A stretch of DNA of 64,000 nucleotides, taken from NCBI GenBank assembly GCA_030681645.1, contig JAUXRX010000036.1:109838-173837 (forward strand), given 5' to 3'. This document shows positions 50,760 to 57,883 of the stretch, in pieces. This DNA comes from Archangium sp. (lineage in GTDB: Bacteria > Myxococcota > Myxococcia > Myxococcales > Myxococcaceae). Position 1 is the first letter of the stretch, and each line of letters begins with the position of its first letter. The notes below the pieces were generated by a model that was not told where the DNA came from, did not search any database, and saw only the letters and a program-made list of their open reading frames with translations. A program made the position numbers and the translations under genes.

Positions 50760-51181
50760 CCGCGCGGTTCCTGCTGGACGCGAACATCGTGTCCGAGCCA
50801 CTCAAGCCCGCGCCCTCCTCCGACGTGTTGGCCCGCCTCGACGCGGCTTCCGGAGAGATCGCGATCCCCAGCCTGGTGTGGCACGAGCTGAGCTTCGGCG
50901 CGGCCCGGCTCCCGCCGTCTCGCCGGCGGGACTACCTCGAGCGCTACCTCTCGCAGGTCGTGTTGCCCGCAATGGAGGTACTCCCCTACGACAAGGCTGC
51001 CGCGGCGTGGCACGCCAGAGAGCGCGCGCGGCTGCAGAAGCGGGGCTTGCCGCCGACCTTCGTCGACGGGCAGATCGCGGCCATCGCCGTCACCCGAAAC
51101 CTCGTGCTCGTGACGCGCAATGTCGGCGACTTCGACCGATTCGAAGACGTTCAGCTCGAGAACTGGTTCGACCCGGGCTGA
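50756..51181 (+). CDS. vapC: VapC-type PIN-domain toxin (FitB-like)
   Basis: A 141-residue PIN-domain nuclease with FLLDANIVSE at the N-terminus (first acidic residue D8), a second acidic residue in WHELSFG, TFVDGQIAA, and TRNVGDFDRF at the end, a full acidic set. It pairs with the ribbon-helix-helix antitoxin whose stop it overlaps. A second TA module starts 49 bp downstream. Confidence 0.92.
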   Translation: MTARFLLDANIVSEPLKPAPSSDVLARLDAASGEIAIPSLVWHELSFGAARLPPSRRRDYLERYLSQVVLPAMEVLPYDKAAAAWHARERARLQKRGLPPTFVDGQIAAIAVTRNLVLVTRNVGDFDRFEDVQLENWFDPG

Positions 51182-51202
51182 TTCGGCCCCTTCATGTGCG
51201 GC

Positions 51203-51222
51203 TGCATCGCGTTTGCGATACA
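51203..51222. promoter_or_regulatory. Candidate operator of third TA module
   Basis: TGCATCGC and GCGATACA form an 8-bp inverted repeat with one mismatch around GTTT, 8 bp upstream of the antitoxin ATG. The sequence differs from the operator at 32890, consistent with a different antitoxin family. Confidence 0.5.
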
Positions 51223-51230
51223 AACCGGGC

Positions 51231-51509
51231 ATGAAGACCGCGACCTTCCCCCCTTTGCGGGTCGAGCCAAAGCTGCGCAAGAGCGTCGAGCGCCTGCTCG
51301 AGCCGGGCGAGACCTTGTCCACCTTCGTCGAGCGGGCCGTGCGTGAGAGCGTCGATCGTCGCACCTCCGACGCCGAGTTCGGCGCGAGGGCGCTGGCCTC
51401 CCGGGAGGAGAGCCGCAGGTCTGGCCGCTACCACAGCGCCGCGTCCGTCCTGCGCGACCTCAAAGCCCAGACCCGCGCCGCGCGGAAGCGCCAGGACAAG
51501 CGCAAGTGA
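51231..51509 (+). CDS. YlcI/YnfO-like antitoxin partner of ParE toxin
   Basis: A 92-residue protein with MKTATFPPLRVEPKLRKSVERLL, a CopG/ribbon-helix-helix-like N-terminus (YlcI/YnfO family), and a long Arg/Lys-rich tail ending ARKRQDKRK. Start ATG 51231 follows the candidate operator. The downstream ParE toxin overlaps by GTGA. The antitoxin role is inferred from the fold and partner. Confidence 0.8.
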   Translation: MKTATFPPLRVEPKLRKSVERLLEPGETLSTFVERAVRESVDRRTSDAEFGARALASREESRRSGRYHSAASVLRDLKAQTRAARKRQDKRK

Positions 51510-51811
51510 GGCGTTACGAGGTCCGCTTCACGGACTCGGCCCGGGAGGACCTGCTCGAGCTGCACGCCTTCCTGGCAGAGCACTCCGTTGATGCCGCAGA
51601 GGCGGCGTTGGGCACCATCGAACGAGGCTTGAGGCTGCTCGAGGAGTTCCCCTGGTCATGCCGCGCCTCGACCGCTGTTCCCCGGTCCCGCTTTCGCGAG
51701 CTCGTGATTCCGTTTGGCAGGCGCGGGTACGTGGCCCTGTTCGAGCTCGAGGGCGATGACGTCGTCACCATCCTCGCCGTGCGGCACCAGCGCGAGAGCG
51801 ACTATCACTGA
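51506..51811 (+). CDS. parE: RelE/ParE-family toxin
   Basis: A 101-residue RelE/ParE-fold toxin. YEVRFTDSAREDLLELHAFL opens the fold, SRFRELVIPFGRRGYVALFEL provides the characteristic strand, and VVTILAVRHQRESDYH closes it. The GTG start overlaps the antitoxin stop. ParE family members poison gyrase, while RelE types cleave ribosome-bound mRNA; the sequence does not decide between them, although the terminal AVRHQRE pattern is ParE-like. Confidence 0.88.
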   Translation: MRRYEVRFTDSAREDLLELHAFLAEHSVDAAEAALGTIERGLRLLEEFPWSCRASTAVPRSRFRELVIPFGRRGYVALFELEGDDVVTILAVRHQRESDYH

Positions 51812-51864
51812 GGCTGGCACGGCTGTTGATGAGGGAGTCCCCAGGACCCTTCACCCGCGGCTGC

Positions 51865-51886
51865 GCAGACGCATCGGCGCGTCTGC
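51865..51886. other. Inverted repeat between toxin and next lipoprotein gene
   Basis: GCAGACGC and GCGTCTGC pair perfectly over 8 bp with a 6-nt loop. It lies 54 bp after the ParE stop and about 42 bp before the next start. It could be a terminator stem (no T-run) or an operator. Confidence 0.35.
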
Positions 51887-51927
51887 CTGCCCGCACTGCG
51901 TGCGTTTTCCCGCACGGAAAGCCTGCT

Positions 51928-53997
51928 ATGTGCCCCGCCATGCGTGAGCTGTTGCTGATCAGCTGTCTGGGCCTGCTGTGCGCCTGTCCGAGGCCCACCG
52001 GCACCACGGGAACGGGTGGCCAGAAGGTCGACGTCAAGAAGGACGCGACCGCTGACGAGGCCCTGGCGAAGGCCATCTCGGTCGCCGACTCGAAGTCGCG
52101 CAAGGAGGGCATCCAGGCGCTGCTGCTCGTGCGCAAGACCTACCCCGAGACCACCGCCGGGCAGGAGGCGCTCTACCGCGTGGGTGTGCTCGCCTTCGAA
52201 GAGGGTGACTACGCGCTGGCCCGCAAGTCGCTGGGCGAGCTGCTGTTCGAGAACCCGCTGCACCCGAAGGCGAACGACGCGCGGCTCAAGTCGGGCCTCG
52301 CCGCGGTCGAGCAGAAGGCCTACCGCGACGCGTTCCAGACGCTGTCCACCCTCGTCGAGCGCCTCGAGGGCGAAGACAAGAAGCTCGCCGAGGCGGCGCT
52401 GGTGCGCGCGGCGGCCGGCAGCCAGCAGTACGGAGAGGCGCTCAAGAGCGCGCTCAAGGGCGTCGACGCCGCCAGCGGCCCCGAAGAGACGAAGCAGGCG
52501 CTCGCCAACCTCGAAGACGTGGTCGAGACGAAGACCACCTTCCTCGCCATCGCCGAGGCGTGGAACGACCTGCCGAAGTCGCACCCGGGCTGGCCCCTCA
52601 TCACCTTCAAGATGGCGCGCGTCTTCTACCACCTGCGTGACTGGACCCGCCTCGACGAGACCCTCAAGTCGCTGATCTCCACCGCGCCCGATTCGCCGTA
52701 CACGCCCGACGCGAAGGCGCTGGTCGAGCGGCTGAGCAAGCGCTCGCTGGTGAAGCCGAAGGCGGTGGGCGCGGTGCTGCCGATGACCGGCAAGTACAAG
52801 GCGTTCGGCGAGACCACCATGCGGGGCCTGCAGCTCGCGCTCAAGGGCAGCGACATCGAGCTGATCGTCAAGGACACCCAGGGCGACCCCAGCCTCACCG
52901 CCAGGCTGGTCGAGCAGCTCGCCTTCGACGACGGGGTGATCGCGATCATCGGCCCGCTGCTGGCGGAAGACGCGAAGCGCGGGGCGCTGGTGGCCGAGGA
53001 GCTCCAGGTGCCGCTGATCACGCTCTCGCGCGCCGACGGCCTCACCGAGATCGGGCCCCACATCTTCCGCACCATGGTGACCAACTCGCAGCAGGCCGAG
53101 GCGCTGGCCGACTACGCCATGACCACGCTCGGCTACAAGACGTTCGCCATCCTCCACCCGAACACGCCCTTCGGCGTCGAGCTGTCGAACGAGTTCTGGG
53201 ACGCGATCGAGAAGCGGGGCGGGCAGATTCGCGGCATCGAGAGCTACGACCACGACCAGAAGACCTTCACCGAGGAAGCCAAGCGCCTCGCGGGCCGCTA
53301 CTACCTCGAGGATCGCGCCGACTATCACGAGAAGATCCGCGAGATCCGCGAGGCCACCACCGACGAGTTCCGCCGCCGCAAGGCCGTGGAGAAGATGAAG
53401 GCTTCGCTCGAGCCGGTGATCGACTTCGAGGCGATGCTCATTCCCGACTCGTGGCAGCAGGTCTCGCTGGTGGCCCCCGCGCTGGCCGTCGAGGACATCA
53501 TCACCAACGCCTGCGACAAGAAGGACCTCGAGCGCATTCAGAAGACGACCGGCAAGGACAAGCTCAAGACCGTCACCCTGCTGGGCCCGTCGACGTGGAG
53601 CTCCCCCAAGGGCACCTCGGGCGATCTGCAGTTGATGGAGCGCGGCGGGAAGTACGTGCTGTGCAGCGTGTACGTCGAGGCCTTCTACGAGACGAGTGAT
53701 CGGCCCTCGACCAGGGCGTTCGTCGCCGCGTTCCGCGAGGCGCACAAGGACGCGTCGATCACCCTGCTCGACGCGGTGGGCTTCGACTCGGGCGCCATGG
53801 TGCGCAGCATCATCGAGAAGCAGGCGCCCACCACCCGCGCCAACTTTCGCGAGGTGCTGCAGCACCTGAAGGACTTCCAGGGCGCCACCGGCTCGCTCAC
53901 CATCGACGATTCGCGCGAGGCGCGGCGCCAGCTGTACCTGCTCAACATCACCACCAAGGGCGTGAAGGAAGTGACGCCCAAGCGGCCTGAAGGGTGA
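51928..53997 (+). CDS. Lipoprotein with TPR and periplasmic-binding domains (LpoA/PBP-activator-like)
   Basis: A 689-residue lipoprotein (signal ending LLCAC, Cys20). Residues 40-260 contain tetratricopeptide-like helices (TAGQEALYRVGVLAFEEGDYALARKSLGELL). Residues 280-680 form a type I periplasmic binding fold (VGAVLPMTGKYKAFGETTMRGLQLAL, DTQGDPSLTARLVEQL), as in branched-chain amino-acid receptors and the penicillin-binding-protein activator LpoA. ATG 51928 has GGAAAG upstream; ATG 51940 is also possible. Coupling (GTGA) to the WD40 gene suggests a shared envelope function. The LpoA assignment is by architecture only. Confidence 0.85.
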   Translation: MCPAMRELLLISCLGLLCACPRPTGTTGTGGQKVDVKKDATADEALAKAISVADSKSRKEGIQALLLVRKTYPETTAGQEALYRVGVLAFEEGDYALARKSLGELLFENPLHPKANDARLKSGLAAVEQKAYRDAFQTLSTLVERLEGEDKKLAEAALVRAAAGSQQYGEALKSALKGVDAASGPEETKQALANLEDVVETKTTFLAIAEAWNDLPKSHPGWPLITFKMARVFYHLRDWTRLDETLKSLISTAPDSPYTPDAKALVERLSKRSLVKPKAVGAVLPMTGKYKAFGETTMRGLQLALKGSDIELIVKDTQGDPSLTARLVEQLAFDDGVIAIIGPLLAEDAKRGALVAEELQVPLITLSRADGLTEIGPHIFRTMVTNSQQAEALADYAMTTLGYKTFAILHPNTPFGVELSNEFWDAIEKRGGQIRGIESYDHDQKTFTEEAKRLAGRYYLEDRADYHEKIREIREATTDEFRRRKAVEKMKASLEPVIDFEAMLIPDSWQQVSLVAPALAVEDIITNACDKKDLERIQKTTGKDKLKTVTLLGPSTWSSPKGTSGDLQLMERGGKYVLCSVYVEAFYETSDRPSTRAFVAAFREAHKDASITLLDAVGFDSGAMVRSIIEKQAPTTRANFREVLQHLKDFQGATGSLTIDDSREARRQLYLLNITTKGVKEVTPKRPEG

Positions 53998-55676
53998 TTT
54001 CCCGGCCCTCGACTTCGCTCGGGCTGAACGGAGGGGGCCAGTTCCGCTCACGCCGAGCGGACTCGTGGCGCCCATTCCTTGCCGTTATCCTGGTGTCGAA
54101 CCTCGCGCTCCTGGGCTGCCGCACGTTGCCCAGGACACCTGACGCCGTTCTGACGGCGCTCGCCGCCTCGCCCGATGGCTATCTCTCCGGCACACCCGTC
54201 GGGCTCGGCGACCGCCTCGTCCTCAACCGCGAAGACTTCGTCTACGACGCGAAGCTCTCGCCCGACGCGAAGGTCGCCGCCGTCTCGCGCCTCGGCTCGA
54301 AGTCCTTCCACCTCGCGCTGCACGACGTCACCAACCCGCCGAAGCTCCGTTCAGACACGGCGATCAACCCGCTCGAGTTCGACGTTGACGAGCTCGAGTT
54401 CTCGCCCGACGGCGCCCGCGTGGCCACGGTGTCCCGTGACGGCGCGCTGCGGCTCTACTCGGCGCAGACCGGCAAGCTCGAGGCTGCCTGGCTCACCGAA
54501 GAGCCGCTGGTGAGCGTGGGCTGGCACCCCTCAGGGGAGCTGCTCGCGCTGGGCAGCGCGAAGGGGCTCATCACGCTGGTCTCGGTGCCGCAGCTGCAGC
54601 ACGTCGCTGAGCTGCGCGCCCACACCGATGAAGTGCGCGCCGTCGCCTTCACGCCCTCAGGCGAGCTCGTCACGGGAAGCTGGGACAAGCGGCTGCTCGT
54701 CTTCACCCTCGCCGACTCGACCCAACCGCAGCTGCAGGTGCGCACGCACGTGACGAAGAAGGGCGGGCAGGTGCTCTTCCGCGCCGTGCTCGATCGCTCG
54801 GCGTCAGCGACCGTCGCGCTCGACACCCGCGTGCCGATGATCGTGGTGAAGGGCGCGCTCGCCCAGGCCGCCGGCATCGACGTGCTCGCGCTCACCCAGA
54901 CCGTGCAGGTGGCCACCGCCTTCGGCAACCAGCTCGCGAAGGTGGCGAAGGGCAGGGTGCTGTCGATCAAGAACCTCACCCTCGAGAACGTCGACGTCGC
55001 GGTGTGCGACGCGTGCGTGCCGCCCGATGCCCAGGCCGTGCTCGGGGGGCCGGCGTTGCAGCAGCTGGCGATCGTGTTCGATGAGTCGAGCGCCGAGATC
55101 GTGTTCACCGCGAACGAAGGCGCCACCGGCGTCAGCGTCGCCTCGGCGAAGGTGCTCGGCCCGGCGCGCTCATTCAGCTTCCCCGCGGCGGTCAATGACC
55201 TGTCGCTCGACGCCCGCGGGCTCGTCGCGGGCGTGGCGTTCTCGGAGACGAAGTCCGAGCGCACCAAGGCCGTCTACGACCGCGAGAAGAAGAAGGAGGT
55301 CGAGCCCGAGCGGGAATGGGACTGCGGCGCCCGCGTCGACCTCGCGTCGGGCCTGGTGCTGGAGAAGATGTACGGCCACCGCGGCGTGGTGGCGTCGGTG
55401 GGCATCAGCCCCGACGGGAAGACGCTCGTCACCGGTGGGTGGGACAAGAAGGTCGTGCTCCACGGGGCTCCCACCGCGACCGACGAGGACTACGGCTGGG
55501 CCGTGCGGCGGGTGAGGTTTTCCCGGGATGGGCGGTGGGTGGTGGTGGCCGCGTGGACTCCGCAGAACCCGCTCAACAACCACCTGAGCGATCCGGCGGC
55601 GGTCGTTTACGAGGTGATCTATCGCGAGGCGACGGTTGGGTTGCCCGTTCCCCGAGGCACGTCCGTCAAAGAGTGA
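53994..55676 (+). CDS. WD40-repeat lipoprotein with nested degenerate aspartyl-protease-like domain
   Basis: A 560-residue lipoprotein with lipobox ALLGC (Cys42) after an unusually long N-region. WD40 blades occupy about residues 80-245 and 440-530 (LEFSPDGARVATVSRDGALRLY, GISPDGKTLVTGGWDKKV). Between them lies a retropepsin-like segment (about 255-375), where the catalytic DTGA is replaced by RAVLDRSAS, while the downstream LGGPALQQLAIVFD strand is retained. It is predicted to be structural, not catalytic. The GTG start overlaps the preceding stop. The N-terminal residues are encoded by a stretch resembling an intergenic repeat (CCCTCGACTTCGCTCGGGC). The 3' end overlaps ogt by 11 bp. Confidence 0.78.
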   Translation: MISRPSTSLGLNGGGQFRSRRADSWRPFLAVILVSNLALLGCRTLPRTPDAVLTALAASPDGYLSGTPVGLGDRLVLNREDFVYDAKLSPDAKVAAVSRLGSKSFHLALHDVTNPPKLRSDTAINPLEFDVDELEFSPDGARVATVSRDGALRLYSAQTGKLEAAWLTEEPLVSVGWHPSGELLALGSAKGLITLVSVPQLQHVAELRAHTDEVRAVAFTPSGELVTGSWDKRLLVFTLADSTQPQLQVRTHVTKKGGQVLFRAVLDRSASATVALDTRVPMIVVKGALAQAAGIDVLALTQTVQVATAFGNQLAKVAKGRVLSIKNLTLENVDVAVCDACVPPDAQAVLGGPALQQLAIVFDESSAEIVFTANEGATGVSVASAKVLGPARSFSFPAAVNDLSLDARGLVAGVAFSETKSERTKAVYDREKKKEVEPEREWDCGARVDLASGLVLEKMYGHRGVVASVGISPDGKTLVTGGWDKKVVLHGAPTATDEDYGWAVRRVRFSRDGRWVVVAAWTPQNPLNNHLSDPAAVVYEVIYREATVGLPVPRGTSVKE

Positions 55677-56223
55677 GCTGCACGGCTCGCGGCGCCACGG
55701 CGGCGAGCGCGATGGGCGTCACGCCCCCCTGCGATCGCCTCGCGGTGGTCGCTTCGTGCTCGAGCAACCACTGCTTGAGCTCCAGCCCTCCCGCGTAACC
55801 GGTGAGTGAGCCGCCGGCCCCTACCACCCGGTGACAGGGGACGATCAACGAGATGGGGTTTCGCCCGTTCGCCGCGCCCACCGCGCGTGACGCCGTCGGG
55901 TTGCCCAGGTGCGTGGCCAGCGCTCCGTAGCTGGTGGTCGTGCCCAGCGGGATCTCTCGCAGCGCGTCCCACACCCGCCGCTGAAAGTGCGTGCCCCTCG
56001 GGGCCAGCCGCACCTTGAAGTCCATCAGCCGGCCCGCGAAGTACTCGCTGACCTGGTCGCGCACGCCCGCGAAGAACGCGTCGTCCCTGCGCCAGCCCGG
56101 CGTCACCGCGGGCACCGCGCGGTGCGACTCCGGGTACACGCCCGTGAGCGATTCCCCGTCGCTGACCAGCAGCCAGGCGCCGACGGGGGAGCTGCAGCGC
56201 GAGTACGTCGTGACGAACGTCAT
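55666..56223 (-). CDS. ogt: Methylated-DNA-protein-cysteine S-methyltransferase
   Basis: A 185-residue DNA repair enzyme that removes O6-alkyl groups from guanine by transfer to its own Cys. The active-site motif is IVPCHRVVG (C130), preceded by TSYGALATHLGN and AVGAANGRNP. An N-terminal Ada-like ribonuclease-H fold covers residues 1-75. It is convergent with the WD40 gene (11-bp overlap). Confidence 0.94.
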   Translation of the reverse strand: MTFVTTYSRCSSPVGAWLLVSDGESLTGVYPESHRAVPAVTPGWRRDDAFFAGVRDQVSEYFAGRLMDFKVRLAPRGTHFQRRVWDALREIPLGTTTSYGALATHLGNPTASRAVGAANGRNPISLIVPCHRVVGAGGSLTGYAGGLELKQWLLEHEATTARRSQGGVTPIALAAVAPRAVQLTL

Positions 56224-56302
56224 GATCGCGTTCGAGCGTAGAGACCCGGATCTTCGGGGGGAAGGGGAAATCGGCGCCCAGGCGACCAGAAAACGGGCAG
56301 GT

Positions 56303-56983
56303 TCAAAAGTTCAAGAACACGCGATCTGCCGGCAGCCCTCTGCGCCCGAGGAGGTCGGTCACCGTCCGCACCATCTCGTGCTGCCCGCACAGGAACGCCA
56401 CCGCGTTCTCCACCGGGAGGGTGTCGATCAACTCCTGCACCTGGCCGACCGCGCCCTTCCAGCCGGGGCCCGTCGTGGTCACCGTCGGCGTGATGTGCAC
56501 CCCCGCCTTCTCGAACCCGGGCAGCTCGGCGCCGAACGCGAGATGCGCCGGGGTGAGCACGCCCCACAGCCCGTGCACCTGCCGGTACTGCCTTCGCTTC
56601 TGCAGAATGGTGAGCAGCACCGAGCGCAGCGGCGCGAACCCCGTGCCGGTGCCGATGACCAACAGGTCGTGCGCGCGCGCCTTCTCCACCGGGAACCCCG
56701 GCCCCTCGGGATGGCCCACCCTCACCGTCTCGCCGACGGGGAGCGCGGTCAGCTCGCCCGCCACGCCGTCGCTCTCGCGGATGAAGTACTCGAAGGGATT
56801 CGTGCCAGGCGCAGACGCGAAGCTGAAGGGCGCGTCGTCTCCGCTCGGGACACGAACGCGGTGGTACTGTCCGGGCGCGTGGAAACCAGACGACACCGCA
56901 GCAGGCACCTCGAGCGACAACCGGTGCAGACCCGGCCCCACGACGTCATTCTGTGTGAGCGTGGCCCTGCTCCAGCCCGGCAT
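56303..56983 (-). CDS. FAD/NAD(P)-binding ferredoxin reductase-like protein
   Basis: A 226-residue ferredoxin-NADP reductase-type flavoprotein without an iron-sulfur domain. The FAD block reads PFSFASAPG (R.YS.AS-type with Phe for Tyr), and the NAD(P) block is GTGTGFAPLRSVLL. The C-terminal AVAFLCGQHEMV closes the fold. It lies divergently from the GT51-like gene, 47 bp apart. The electron acceptor is unknown. Confidence 0.86.
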   Translation of the reverse strand: MPGWSRATLTQNDVVGPGLHRLSLEVPAAVSSGFHAPGQYHRVRVPSGDDAPFSFASAPGTNPFEYFIRESDGVAGELTALPVGETVRVGHPEGPGFPVEKARAHDLLVIGTGTGFAPLRSVLLTILQKRRQYRQVHGLWGVLTPAHLAFGAELPGFEKAGVHITPTVTTTGPGWKGAVGQVQELIDTLPVENAVAFLCGQHEMVRTVTDLLGRRGLPADRVFLNF

Positions 56984-57030
56984 GTTGCAGGTGTCGTAAC
57001 ACTCCGTTCTCCCCCGTTCAGGACTTTCCA

Positions 57031-57831
57031 GTGCGCGCGCTGAAGACGTTCATCAAGCTGATCCTCTGGCTGTCCCTGCTCTCCATCATCACCGTGGGCA
57101 TCCTGGTGCCCGGCACGTGGATGTACACGGCGTCGAACCTGCAGAACCAGATCGAGAGCGAGAACGACGTCGAGATCCACCTGAGGCAGTCGATCGAATC
57201 GGAACGGCAGAGCGTGCAGATCGGCCGCCCCGCCAGCGCCCGCGAGAGCGTGAAGTGGGAAAAGCCCGACTTCTCCCGCCTGCCCAAGCACCTCATCGCC
57301 TTCTACATCACGGCCACCGGGTGCCCTGACTACTTCCGCAGCCCCCGCGAGGAGGGCTGGCCGTGGACGAAGCGCCTCGCCGCGAGCCTGCAGAACCGCA
57401 TGCTCGATGGTGACGGCGCCTGCGAGCTCATCTTCGCGCGCAACCTGGCCCGGCGGCTCAACATGAAGACCGAGCTGCAGATCGCGGTCGCCGCCGATCG
57501 GGTGCACCGCTTCCTCGCGAAGGACCAGCTCGTCGCGTTCGATCTCCACTCGATGTGGTTCGACCACGGCGTCATCGGCGTCGAGACCGCCTCGCAGGTG
57601 GTGATGCAGAAGCCGCTCACCCAGCTCAACCTCGCCGAGCTGGCCGAGCTGCAGCTCGCCATTCCGCCCTGGGGCTTCTGGGAAGACATCAAGAACTGCC
57701 GCAACGCCGCCAAGCTGAAGGAAGCGCGAGACTCGTTGCTCGCCGACCTGGCGCGCATCGGGCACATCAGCGACGAGATGGCGCGCACCGCCAGCTCGCA
57801 GCCGGTGCGGTGCCTCGCCGTGCGGCGCTAG
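57031..57831 (+). CDS. Degenerate GT51-like (MtgA-type) membrane protein
   Basis: A 266-residue protein with one N-terminal membrane helix (LIKLILWLSLLSIITVGILV-like). The body aligns in order with monofunctional peptidoglycan glycosyltransferases: RNLARRLN (about 137-144), a TELQIAVAADRVHRFLAKDQL helix, and GVIGVETASQVVMQ... LNLAELAELQLAIPP near 180-212. The catalytic ED..FF.H.G block is replaced by FYITATGCPDYFRSPREEG, and the GGSTITQQ loop is DGACELIF. The enzyme is therefore probably inactive as a transglycosylase. Start GTG 57031. Confidence 0.7.
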   Translation: MRALKTFIKLILWLSLLSIITVGILVPGTWMYTASNLQNQIESENDVEIHLRQSIESERQSVQIGRPASARESVKWEKPDFSRLPKHLIAFYITATGCPDYFRSPREEGWPWTKRLAASLQNRMLDGDGACELIFARNLARRLNMKTELQIAVAADRVHRFLAKDQLVAFDLHSMWFDHGVIGVETASQVVMQKPLTQLNLAELAELQLAIPPWGFWEDIKNCRNAAKLKEARDSLLADLARIGHISDEMARTASSQPVRCLAVRR

Positions 57832-57839
57832 GTAGAATG

Positions 57840-57883
57840 CCCCTCACCCCGACCCTCTCCCCGCTGCGCAGGGAGAGGGAGAC
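57840..57883. repeat. GGGAGAGGG hairpin repeat, copy D
   Basis: This copy has the same orientation and CCCTCACCCC tail as copy A. It fills the gap between the convergent GT51-like gene (stop 57831) and the MscS gene (stop at 57884). It may serve as a bidirectional transcript-end hairpin. Confidence 0.8.
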
